A stretch of DNA of 64,000 bases from Vibrio pomeroyi (GTDB lineage Bacteria > Pseudomonadota > Gammaproteobacteria > Enterobacterales > Vibrionaceae). The stretch is taken from contig CP090855.1 in the NCBI GenBank assembly GCA_041879425.1, positions 1,426,001 to 1,490,000 on the forward strand, in the 5' to 3' direction. The notes below the pieces were generated by a model. It saw only the letters and a program-made list of their open reading frames with translations, did no database searches and had not been told where the DNA came from. Below are positions 15,515 through 24,556 of the stretch, one piece after another; positions within the stretch are counted from its first letter, which is position 1; each line of letters begins with the position of its first letter. Both the position numbers and the translations under genes were made by a program.

Positions 15515-16843
15515 ATGTTGTATTTTGAGTTTCTATTTTTACTTGTCGTTCTCTATATCGGTTCTCGATATGGCGGTATTGGTTTAGGGGTTGTTTCTGG
15601 TATTGGTTTGGTGATTGAGGTCTTTATCTTCAAGATGCCGCCAACATCGCCACCTGTCACCGTAATGCTGATCATTCTCGCGGTGGTAACCTGTGCTTCG
15701 ATCCTCGAAGCGGCTGGTGGCTTAAAATACATGCTGCAAGTGGCGGAAAGGGTGCTAAGAAAGAATCCGAAACGCGTCACTCTGATAGCTCCGTTTGTGA
15801 CTTATTCGATGACGTTCCTATTGGGTACTGGCCACGCGGTGTATTCAATTATGCCTATCATCGGTGATGTGGCATTGAAGAACGGGATTCGTCCTGAGCG
15901 CCCGATGGCAGCGGCTTCTGTTGCATCTCAACTTGCGATTACCGCATCGCCAATCTCGGCGGCTGTCGTTTATTACTTAGCGCAACTTTCAGATATTCAA
16001 CACTCTATCACTTTGCTTTCGATTTTATTGGTGACGGTGCCTGCCACCTTGTTCGGTACGTTGTTACTTTCTTTGTACAGTTTGAAACGCGGTAAAGAAC
16101 TGAACGATGATCCTGATTATCAAGAGCGCTTGAAAGATCCTGAGTGGAAAAAGCGTATTGAAAACACTACTGCAACGTCTTTGGATGAAGTGCTTCCAAG
16201 CTCAGCGCGTAATGCAGTCTTGATTTTCCTATTGTCGATTGTGGTGATTGTTATTGTGGCGATGGTGCCAGAGATCAGAACCATCGTAGACGGCGACAAG
16301 CCAATCAAGATGTCGGTGATCATCCAAATGATGATGCTCTGTTTCGGCGGTATCATCTTGCTGGCGACCAAAACTGACCCACGTGATGTGCCAAATGGTG
16401 TGGTATTCAAATCCGGTATGGTGGCAGCGATCGCTATCTTCGGTATCGCTTGGATGTCGGATACTTACTTCCAATACGCAATGCCTCAGTTCAAATCTGG
16501 CATCGTGGAAATGGTAACGAACTACCCATGGACGTTCGCACTGGCGCTATTCATCGTATCGGTTGTGGTGAACTCGCAAGCCGCAACGGCACGTATGATG
16601 TTACCTGTTGGCCTTGGTCTAGGTTTAGATCCAGCCTTGCTGATCGGTTTGATGCCAGCGGTGTACGGCTACTTCTTTATCCCGAACTACCCATCTGACA
16701 TCGCAACCGTGAACTTCGATGTGTCTGGTACCACTAAGATTGGTAAGTGGTACTTCAACCACTCATTCATGTCGGTGGGTTTAATCGGTGTCGTCGGCGC
16801 ATGTTGCTTAGGTTACGCACTGGCTCAGATTTTTATCGCTTAA
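15515..16843 (+). CDS. Anaerobic C4-dicarboxylate transporter, DcuA/DcuB family
   Basis: An inner-membrane carrier of about 442 residues with 10-12 hydrophobic segments. The N-terminus (MLYFEFLFLLVVLYIGSRYGGIGLG) and MPPTSPPVTVMLIILAVVTCASILEAAGGL match DcuA/DcuB, as do FLLGTGHAVYSIMPIIGDVAL, ERPMAAASVASQLAITASPISAAVVYYLA and FFIPNYPSDIATVNFDVSGTTKIG. Family members exchange fumarate, malate, aspartate and succinate in anaerobic growth. ATG 15515 is chosen over TTG 15509 because it fits the Dcu N-terminus and the AGCAGGG site. A terminator follows. Whether it behaves as DcuA or DcuB cannot be told from sequence alone. Confidence 0.9.
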   Translation: MLYFEFLFLLVVLYIGSRYGGIGLGVVSGIGLVIEVFIFKMPPTSPPVTVMLIILAVVTCASILEAAGGLKYMLQVAERVLRKNPKRVTLIAPFVTYSMTFLLGTGHAVYSIMPIIGDVALKNGIRPERPMAAASVASQLAITASPISAAVVYYLAQLSDIQHSITLLSILLVTVPATLFGTLLLSLYSLKRGKELNDDPDYQERLKDPEWKKRIENTTATSLDEVLPSSARNAVLIFLLSIVVIVIVAMVPEIRTIVDGDKPIKMSVIIQMMMLCFGGIILLATKTDPRDVPNGVVFKSGMVAAIAIFGIAWMSDTYFQYAMPQFKSGIVEMVTNYPWTFALALFIVSVVVNSQAATARMMLPVGLGLGLDPALLIGLMPAVYGYFFIPNYPSDIATVNFDVSGTTKIGKWYFNHSFMSVGLIGVVGACCLGYALAQIFIA

Positions 16844-16866
16844 TCTGTTAACGAAGTGAAATGAAA

Positions 16867-16894
16867 AACAGCGCCTAAATTGGCGCTGTTTTTG
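16867..16894 (+). terminator. Rho-independent terminator after the Dcu gene
   Basis: AACAGCGCC (16867-16875) pairs with GGCGCTGTT (16882-16890) and a T-run follows. Confidence 0.9.
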
Positions 16895-16935
16895 TTTGTA
16901 CTGTATAGAAGTTTTGATTCGAATCTAAAGCGATA

Positions 16936-17259
16936 TTACCGTGGCTCAAAAGCCAGCGACTGAATCGCTTCTTCAATCGTTAGGAAGTGAATCTTCATCA
17001 AGCACACTTCGGCTTTTTGGAACTCATGATTTCGTATCAGCTTAGTCACGCTTTCTACTGAATACTGCTCAGGTCGTTTTGCTAGAGACAATTGATTTGC
17101 GCTCGATTGAAGTGCGTAGCTGTCACCTTCAGAATCGATGAGGTAATCATCTTCACCCAAGATCATGTCTGAGCATTCTGCCTGAAAATCGTTCTCGGAT
17201 GCGACGTAAATAAGCTCATCATCGCCGTCGAGTTTTACTAAAGATGGCCAACGGATCAT
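16936..17259 (-). CDS. DUF4144-like small protein
   Basis: A 107-residue soluble protein with WPSLVKLDGDDELIYVASENDF at the start and LGEDDYLIDSEGDSYAL in the middle, ending in a helix pair (VTKLIRNHEFQKAEVCLMKIHF). This pattern resembles the DUF4144 proteins of vibrios, from memory rather than from a search. Function is unknown. It faces the Dcu gene and its upstream side faces the large surface-protein gene, so 17260-17519 holds both promoters. Confidence 0.65.
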   Translation of the reverse strand: MIRWPSLVKLDGDDELIYVASENDFQAECSDMILGEDDYLIDSEGDSYALQSSANQLSLAKRPEQYSVESVTKLIRNHEFQKAEVCLMKIHFLTIEEAIQSLAFEPR

Positions 17260-17519
17260 TACTGCCTCTGAATCATGTATGTTGAAGTTTGTGTCGACTA
17301 TAAACAGTTTTGAAGCGTAAGTCAGGTATTAGTGATTTATCTTATAGAAAGAACAATAAACTACTGCTCGCTGTTTGATTTGTAATTAACTTTCGATAAC
17401 TATAACGTTGATGATTCGATTATAATTAACAGTTATAACTATATAAATTAAATTAATTGGGATTTCGTGAGGTTTTTAAATAGCATTTAATAATGATTAT
17501 TTTAACCTGAGTTTTATTC

Positions 17520-20500
17520 GTGACTTTTATTAATATCTCATTAAAGACGTTGGTATTATATCTCTTACTTGGTTTTTTCTACGTTAACGCAAGTCAAGTG
17601 GAATATAAATACAATCTACGTGGAGAATTAATCAATGAAAAAGCCGATAATGAATTTAACTATTATGCTGTTGATGCTCTTGGTAATCGTCTAAGTATAA
17701 GCAAAGGCGAGTTTTCTTCAGACCTTAATCCTATCACACTGACTGCTCCAGATAATTATTCGATAAGAAACTTGTCACAATCCATTACTTTTACTTGGTT
17801 ACCAATTAAAGGCGCTTCCTATTACGATTTTTGGTTTGGCGATGAACCAGGAAAATTACGTCAATTTAAAACTGGTATCACAACTACTTCACTAAAGTTG
17901 GATTTGTCTCATATTTCAGATAGCCATTCTAGATATTGGAACGTTGTCGCGCATGATGGGAAAGGCGCTAACTCCAAAAGTCCAATTTATACTTTCTCTG
18001 CACTAGATAGTGATCGAGACCAATTGCCCGATCACATCGAAGACAAGCTATGCATGTCTTCGCAAACCCCTGATTCTGATAATGATGGCCTTTTAGATAG
18101 TCAAGAAATACGTTTTGGTGAATCAATAATTATGACCTCACTTCCTTGCTTACAAGATAGTGATTTTGATGGAATCGAAGACGCGTATGAAGTTGAAGCT
18201 GGCAGTGATCCAATGGTGGTTGATAGCTATCGAGGAGATAACTGGTCGCTTTATGTTGATTGGATTGCGAAGAAACATGAGCAACAGCAACTGAAAGTTG
18301 TATCCGAACGCAGATTGTTAGATGTAAGAAATACCAATGGTTATGCAATTTCTGGGTTTGCTCCAGGTAGTGAAGCGATGAGTATGACTTACTGGGTTAA
18401 ACACGCTGAAAGTCACGAACAACAGACAATGGGTAGTGACGATGATAGTGGTCGTCGGTTCTATGCCGGTATTGATCAAGAAAATAGTGTCACGTTCGGT
18501 GTTGGAAATAAAGCTGTCACGTTAAGTAAAGTGAAGATTGAGGATGAGGATTGGACGCATGTCGCCTTGGTCTATTCAAGCTCTGTGGCAGAAATATATA
18601 TTAATGGTCAATTAAAACACACGATGAGATCTTTGGCATTTAAAGAAGCCAGCCAATATGCCCTTTGGATTGGTACTCGTCATCACAAGCGAGCTTGGCA
18701 ACCAGAAAGTATTGAGGGGGTGATCGATAATCTTAGTGTTTGGAATGTAGCGCTATCACAACAAGATGTCGCAAAAAGCATGTTTAGTCTCGACAAAGTG
18801 ACAAGTAATAACTTACTTGGCTTTTACGACTTTAATGAAAGCCGCGGCGAGTGGGTCAAAAATAGAGTAACGAATAAGTTTGACCTGAAGCTAGTAGCTG
18901 GAGCGAAGTTGAAGCTTGAAGAAAACTATATCGACTCAGATAGTGACGGTATACCTGATATATTCGAGAGTGCTTTGTGTAGTGATAGTCATAACTCAGA
19001 CAGTGATGCGGATGGTATTCCTGACGGTGAAGAGCTAGGTATTGGCTCATCGTTAGATGTGACTTCCAATCCATGCAATGCCGACACTGACAACGATGGT
19101 ATCGCAGATGGCTTTGAATATCACCACTCAATGAACCCGGCGCTGAACGATGCGCTGAAAAGTAACTTAGGTTCAAAGATCAGTTATTGGCAAAAGTATG
19201 TTTCTTACGTTGAAAAGAGAGACAGTGAGGTTCAGGTTATTGAAGAAGATAGGCACTTCGATGTAACAGGCAGCAATACTTATGCTATTTCTGGATTGTC
19301 GAATAATAAAGAAGACTTTTCCTTAATGTACTGGTTTAAACCTAAGGATAAATCCGAACAATATTCTGGATTTGACGGTAAAGGGTGGCACCAAACAAAA
19401 TTAGGAATCGGTTTCAATAACACCATAAAAGGAATTATTAATACTTCTTTTTATCCTGGGAGAGTCAACCCAAATATTACTCTTGATAATTGGCATCATT
19501 TTGCTTTCGTTTGGGATTCTAACACTTATACCACTCAAGTTTATCTTGATGGAAATTTAGCTTACTCGAGTCGTGTGCCAACTTGGTTTAATAGAAAAGA
19601 GATACTCGCGATATGGATCGGAGCATTGAATGATTCGAGTCAGCCGAAATATTTCATGAATGGCATTCTTGATAACGTGCAGATTTGGAATCAAACCCTA
19701 GAGCAACATCAGGTTCGTCGTTACATGACCGAAGCACCTCAAGTAAACATTCAAGGGCTTGTTGCATCCTATGATTTTTCTACATCACGCGGTGACTGGG
19801 TAATGAATCAAGTGAGTGGTCGCTTTGATCTCAAGTTGACTGACGTTACTCGCTTAAAACCAGAAGACAAAGAGCGAGACAGTGATGGCGATGGCCTTTC
19901 TGATGCTTTTGAATTAGGGAAATGCTTGGACGTATATAACAGTGATAGTGATGAGGATGGAATTTTAGATAAAAATGAACTGACACCCTTGGCACCTTTA
20001 AAATCCACAGACCCTTGTATTAGTGATACCGATAACGATGGTATTGATGACAAATTTGAGCAAGACAATGGTATGGATCCAACAAAACATGACCTTGATG
20101 TATTAAATGATAAAGAGATTGCCAACTGGGAAACCTATGCCGAAGAGAGTGTGAGTCGCCTATTAGATCAAGACAAAAAAGTGCAACACTTAGATGGTGA
20201 GTTGAACCTGTCGAACAGTTTAGGTTATGCAATTTCTGATATTCAACGAGAGAAGAACGCCGACGAAACTACATTGATGTATTGGTTTAAGCCAAGCAAG
20301 CAGGGTTTAGATCAATTTAGTGGTGTACAAACTGAGATGTATAAAGGCAGTTACCTGGGTATTAGTGGAAATGATAAACCGCTAGTTCGTTCAAATTATC
20401 AAGAACTTCAATCAGATATTACGATCAAATCAGGTCAATGGATCCACTTGGCGATTGTTATCTCTCAAAGTACCCAAAAGTTTTTTGTTAACGGGCAATT

Positions 20501-23500
20501 AGAGCAAATTATTGATAAACGAAATAAAAATTTTGAGTCCTCTTATACACTTTGGTTTGGCGCGGTTAATTACAAAGGCTTGGATGTGAAACATCAAAAT
20601 GGTCAAGTTGATGATATTCAGCTTTGGAATAAGGCTCTTAACCAAAAGGATATAATCAATTACATGCGTAAGCGTCCTGATAGCACTAACGAAAACCTTG
20701 TCGCTTGGTACGACTTCTCAAATCATCTTGGTGCTTGGGTTAAAAATAGGGCAAATGGGAAATATGATCTGAAATTGGTGAAGGGTGCACATATCATTGA
20801 ATCTGAGCAAACTAACGACAGTGACAGAGATGGGTTAAGCGACGAGTTTGAAGCGACTTATTGTACTGATCCTGGAGTGTTAGACAGTGATGGTGACGGC
20901 CTTAATGATGGTGACGAACTCAATCAAGGTTTTCTTATCAATGGCCAAAAGTTCACCACTAACCCTTGCTCCTCTGATACTGACAATGATGGTATTGATG
21001 ATGCGTTTGAAATTAGCAATGGTATGAACCCTACATTAGCCGATGGCCATCTTATTGATGCTGAAGTTAATAAGCCAAACTGGGATAGGTATGTTGAATA
21101 TATAAACCGCAGTGATGCATTTCAATCTGCCAGCGAGCAAACCGTGCCGGGAGTATTCGACGTCGAAGGTTCAAAAGGGTACGCCATTACAGGTTACTAC
21201 CCGGCATCTCACCCAGTCACTATTATGTTTTGGTACAAACCCAATGAAAAACTTTTTGTTTACGATCAATCACTTTCTGGTGTGACGGATGTGAACAGTA
21301 GCTCATCACTAGCGTTGGGCCAAAGTATGTACGGTGTTATGTATAGGACTAAGAAGTATGGTGAGCAAGCTTATGACCATGACTTAGTTAATGAGCAGTG
21401 GAATCATATCGCATTGACTATTGGTGGTGAGTTCACAACGCTTTATGTCAATGGACAACAAGCACTGCTAAGTAAGAACACTCTAACGTCGATTGCTTAT
21501 CCCTTTTTCTTAGGCGCGGCCAATTTTGAAGGATTAGCTAGGCGACATATGAATGGTAAATTGGATAACGTCATGAAGTGGCAACGTGAACTCACACGTG
21601 AAGAAGTCCGCCGTTTTATGATAACGTCGCCGAATCCTGAGTCAGACAGTACCCTAGAATGGTTGTATCGCTTTGACGACACTAAAAATGGTTGGGTCAA
21701 GAATGAAGTGACTAATTTGTACGATCTGAAGCTCGTTCATGGCGCAAAAATTTCAGCAGAGCGCCCTTTTGTTGATTTAGATAAGGATGGGTTGGATGAC
21801 AAGTTAGAACTTGCAAGCTGTTTAGATGAAACCCAAGCTGACACAGACGGTGATGGTCTATTGGATGGTCAAGAATATGGGGTCAATTCCCAATATTTAA
21901 CAATTACAGACCCCTGTTTATGGGACAGTGATAGGGATAATATTCCGGATGATTTTGAGTTAGAACAAAACAGTGATCCGCTTCAGAGTAACGCAGGGAA
22001 AAGTTCTGTAAATCATCCCAATTTGAGCCTTTGGGAAGCGTATGCCCAGCATCAAGTTGAACAGTTGTCACAAGACGACATCATTGAATCCTCACGTTCT
22101 TTGCAGTTAACGGATAACAATGGGTACGCAATTACCAATCACTTCTCGTTGTCACATGACATGACGTTGATGTTTTGGGTTAAGTATCAGCCAAGTAAAG
22201 AGCAAAGATCAGGAAACATGGATACTCATAAACTTGGTTTTTCATACGATAAAGTAAAATATGGTGACGAGCGCAGCACATCATATACTGCCACAAAACT
22301 TAATTCGGATGAATGGGCACATTTAGCTCTCGTCTTGTCAAATCAAGGAAAAGCAAAATTATACTTTAACGGGCAACTCGTAGATGAAAAATACCCATCG
22401 CGCGCAGACTTACCGAATGTGTGGGCCACCTACCTTGGGGCCGTTAATGATGTAGGCTTCTCTAAAGAACATATGAAGGGGTTACTTGATAATGTTGGTA
22501 TTTGGGAGCGGTCATTAAACGCAACTGAAATTTACCAGTATATGTTTACTGCGCCCAAAGCTTCGGATAGCAATCTTGCTGCATGGTATGACTTTACTCA
22601 CTCCCAAGGTGATTGGGTGAAAAATAAAGCAACAGGACGATACGATCTCAAATTAACGCAAGGCGCTTACTTAGTTGCTGAGCCAACAGACGAAGATACT
22701 GACGGCGATGGCCTTGTTAACCGATTAGAGTTAGCTTTTTGTACTGATGGGTTAACGGCTGATAGCGACGGTGATGGCGTTAATGATGGTGATGAACTCT
22801 CAGTGGGCAAACCATTCATTTTGATTACTAACCCTTGCGATCCTGACAGTGATAATGATGGTTTGACGGATGACTTTGAACGTTCTCACGGTAGTGATGG
22901 CTTGATTACTGATGCTAATTTTGACAGCAATGGCAACGGTATTTCCAACTGGGATGAATATCGAAAGATACAAACAGAGCAATTGCCTGAAACAGTGGTC
23001 GAATTTGGCGCCTTGTCGGCGAGTAAAGGTTATGCAATTACGTCTTTCTTCCCAGAAAACGGTGATTCAACCTTAATGTATTGGTTTAAATCAACCAGTG
23101 AAGAATCACAGTTATCCGGTGTAAGTGAAACTGCCGACCAGCATTATTACGTTGGAATTCAGTATGCGCAGAAGAAGTTCGCATGGGGTGAAGACAAATC
23201 GAGTGGTTATTCTTTTAGAGAGGCGGAATACTCGACGGATGATTGGAACCACATCGCGTTAGTCGTAAATGATGATCATATTCAACTATACCTCAATGGA
23301 CAATTAACAAAAGAAACAATACGTTCTTGGTCGACGATTTCTGCTCCCTTCGAACATGCACTTTGGTTGGGCGCTTTGAATAAGTCGGGAATGGCTTCTG
23401 ATTTTTACACTGGCCTTATTGATAACGTGCAGATATGGGACAGAGCCTTGTCTGAACCAGAACTCCACCGCTTCATGGCGCTGCATCCTAAGGAGCATAT

Positions 23501-24536
23501 CGAGGGTTTAATCGCGTCTTATGACTTTTCGTCTGTGAAAGGAGAATGGGTAAAAAATCACGCCAATGATCAATTCGACCTAAAGTTGGTCGATGATATT
23601 GAGCTTGAAAGTCATCAAGTCAATGACACTGACTTAGATACTATCCCGGATTACGTTGAAGCGAAAATGTGTGTTGATGCCACAACAAACGATACCGATC
23701 ACGATGGATTATCCGATCGACAAGAATTAGAAATACTTGTCTCTGCATGCGATCCAGATATAGATGGGGATAGCATGTTCGATGGGTTTGAGCTTGAAGA
23801 AGGGAGCGCTTTGCGTGTTAGGGATGGCAACAAAGATAGCAATAGTGATGGTATCACCAATTGGTACTCATTTACTGATTGGTACAAAGCAGTAAAGTTG
23901 GCTCAAGGAGAGCAAGGTATATCTATATCGAGTGGTGTACTGCAATTGGATGGTGACAAAAATAGCCACGTTATAACGGGGGTTTATCCTAATTCTGAAG
24001 ACAAAACATTAATGTTTGATATCAAGTTTAACCAACTTAAGGGGCTACTACAGTACGTTGGTTCTGATGACAATAATAAACATCGTTTTTACATTGGTTT
24101 AAATAAAAACGGTGATTTGAGTTACGGCGTTGGTGATGAAAGTCGAAATAATAGTGCTAGTTTAAATAGTGAACAATGGTATCACTTTACTCTTCGATAC
24201 CAAGCCCCTAACGCTCAAGCATATATTGATGGTCAGTTAGTCGGGACCTTATCGAATATTCGTTTTAGCGGGCAGAGTACGGAGCCTATTACATTTGGGG
24301 GGGCTTATCCTGTAAATGCTCAGATTGACAACGTGCAACTCTGGAACCGAGCGCTTACGGATGAAGAATTAATAAATCGTAGGTCGAAGGTGTCGAGTGG
24401 ACCTGAGTCGTCACTTGCTATGCACTACGATTTCGAATTCAGATTGGGTCCTTTGATAATGAACAAAGCTACCAATAAGTTAGATGCGTTACTCTCGGCA
24501 GAAAGCCTTCTAATTGAAACTCCGTTAAACCCATAA
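17520..24536 (+). CDS. Giant exported protein with seven LamG-like / TSP3-like repeats
   Basis: A 2338-residue protein starting at GTG with a signal peptide (LKTLVLYLLLGFFYVNASQ, residues about 8-26). Next comes a single RHS/YD-like stretch (YKYNLRGELI ... YYAVDALGNRLSIS, about residues 29-60) and a fibronectin-III-like domain (about 70-165). Then come seven units of about 310-320 residues, each with Ca-binding TSP3-type loops (DSDNDGLLDSQE, DTDNDGIADGFE and similar) followed by a concanavalin/LamG-like domain (YAISG...LMYWFKP...W.H.A.V...LYLNGQL...LWIGA...IDNVQIWNR). LamG units begin near residues 273, 586, 901, 1219, 1535, 1836 and 2150. No membrane anchor or sorting tail is seen. It precedes the RHS lipoprotein by 20 bp and is presumably co-expressed; adhesin or scaffold is inference. 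Confidence 0.85.
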   Translation: MTFINISLKTLVLYLLLGFFYVNASQVEYKYNLRGELINEKADNEFNYYAVDALGNRLSISKGEFSSDLNPITLTAPDNYSIRNLSQSITFTWLPIKGASYYDFWFGDEPGKLRQFKTGITTTSLKLDLSHISDSHSRYWNVVAHDGKGANSKSPIYTFSALDSDRDQLPDHIEDKLCMSSQTPDSDNDGLLDSQEIRFGESIIMTSLPCLQDSDFDGIEDAYEVEAGSDPMVVDSYRGDNWSLYVDWIAKKHEQQQLKVVSERRLLDVRNTNGYAISGFAPGSEAMSMTYWVKHAESHEQQTMGSDDDSGRRFYAGIDQENSVTFGVGNKAVTLSKVKIEDEDWTHVALVYSSSVAEIYINGQLKHTMRSLAFKEASQYALWIGTRHHKRAWQPESIEGVIDNLSVWNVALSQQDVAKSMFSLDKVTSNNLLGFYDFNESRGEWVKNRVTNKFDLKLVAGAKLKLEENYIDSDSDGIPDIFESALCSDSHNSDSDADGIPDGEELGIGSSLDVTSNPCNADTDNDGIADGFEYHHSMNPALNDALKSNLGSKISYWQKYVSYVEKRDSEVQVIEEDRHFDVTGSNTYAISGLSNNKEDFSLMYWFKPKDKSEQYSGFDGKGWHQTKLGIGFNNTIKGIINTSFYPGRVNPNITLDNWHHFAFVWDSNTYTTQVYLDGNLAYSSRVPTWFNRKEILAIWIGALNDSSQPKYFMNGILDNVQIWNQTLEQHQVRRYMTEAPQVNIQGLVASYDFSTSRGDWVMNQVSGRFDLKLTDVTRLKPEDKERDSDGDGLSDAFELGKCLDVYNSDSDEDGILDKNELTPLAPLKSTDPCISDTDNDGIDDKFEQDNGMDPTKHDLDVLNDKEIANWETYAEESVSRLLDQDKKVQHLDGELNLSNSLGYAISDIQREKNADETTLMYWFKPSKQGLDQFSGVQTEMYKGSYLGISGNDKPLVRSNYQELQSDITIKSGQWIHLAIVISQSTQKFFVNGQLEQIIDKRNKNFESSYTLWFGAVNYKGLDVKHQNGQVDDIQLWNKALNQKDIINYMRKRPDSTNENLVAWYDFSNHLGAWVKNRANGKYDLKLVKGAHIIESEQTNDSDRDGLSDEFEATYCTDPGVLDSDGDGLNDGDELNQGFLINGQKFTTNPCSSDTDNDGIDDAFEISNGMNPTLADGHLIDAEVNKPNWDRYVEYINRSDAFQSASEQTVPGVFDVEGSKGYAITGYYPASHPVTIMFWYKPNEKLFVYDQSLSGVTDVNSSSSLALGQSMYGVMYRTKKYGEQAYDHDLVNEQWNHIALTIGGEFTTLYVNGQQALLSKNTLTSIAYPFFLGAANFEGLARRHMNGKLDNVMKWQRELTREEVRRFMITSPNPESDSTLEWLYRFDDTKNGWVKNEVTNLYDLKLVHGAKISAERPFVDLDKDGLDDKLELASCLDETQADTDGDGLLDGQEYGVNSQYLTITDPCLWDSDRDNIPDDFELEQNSDPLQSNAGKSSVNHPNLSLWEAYAQHQVEQLSQDDIIESSRSLQLTDNNGYAITNHFSLSHDMTLMFWVKYQPSKEQRSGNMDTHKLGFSYDKVKYGDERSTSYTATKLNSDEWAHLALVLSNQGKAKLYFNGQLVDEKYPSRADLPNVWATYLGAVNDVGFSKEHMKGLLDNVGIWERSLNATEIYQYMFTAPKASDSNLAAWYDFTHSQGDWVKNKATGRYDLKLTQGAYLVAEPTDEDTDGDGLVNRLELAFCTDGLTADSDGDGVNDGDELSVGKPFILITNPCDPDSDNDGLTDDFERSHGSDGLITDANFDSNGNGISNWDEYRKIQTEQLPETVVEFGALSASKGYAITSFFPENGDSTLMYWFKSTSEESQLSGVSETADQHYYVGIQYAQKKFAWGEDKSSGYSFREAEYSTDDWNHIALVVNDDHIQLYLNGQLTKETIRSWSTISAPFEHALWLGALNKSGMASDFYTGLIDNVQIWDRALSEPELHRFMALHPKEHIEGLIASYDFSSVKGEWVKNHANDQFDLKLVDDIELESHQVNDTDLDTIPDYVEAKMCVDATTNDTDHDGLSDRQELEILVSACDPDIDGDSMFDGFELEEGSALRVRDGNKDSNSDGITNWYSFTDWYKAVKLAQGEQGISISSGVLQLDGDKNSHVITGVYPNSEDKTLMFDIKFNQLKGLLQYVGSDDNNKHRFYIGLNKNGDLSYGVGDESRNNSASLNSEQWYHFTLRYQAPNAQAYIDGQLVGTLSNIRFSGQSTEPITFGGAYPVNAQIDNVQLWNRALTDEELINRRSKVSSGPESSLAMHYDFEFRLGPLIMNKATNKLDALLSAESLLIETPLNP
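18000..24400 (+). repeat. Seven-fold ~0.95-kb internal repeat in the giant gene
   Basis: The translated repeat recurs with the Y-A-I-(S/T) start of the LamG unit near nucleotides 18340, 19278, 20224, 21178, 22124, 23028 and 23970, a period of about 905-955 bp. The units are diverged at DNA level, so they are old duplications. The last unit is the most divergent (HVITGVYPN, FDIKF instead of YWFK). Confidence 0.8.
24297..24303 (+). repeat. G7 homopolymer inside the giant gene
   Basis: Seven consecutive G encode part of Phe-Gly-Gly-Ala near the C-terminus. A change of one base would alter the last ~75 residues. Confidence 0.9.
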
Positions 24537-24556
24537 ATCCGATTAAGGAAACTTAG

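Noticed and set aside
17700..24400. Repeated pattern in the giant gene considered as a CRISPR or other DNA repeat array
   Set aside because: The periodicity is about 0.95 kb and is conserved at protein, not DNA, level; it is a protein domain repeat.
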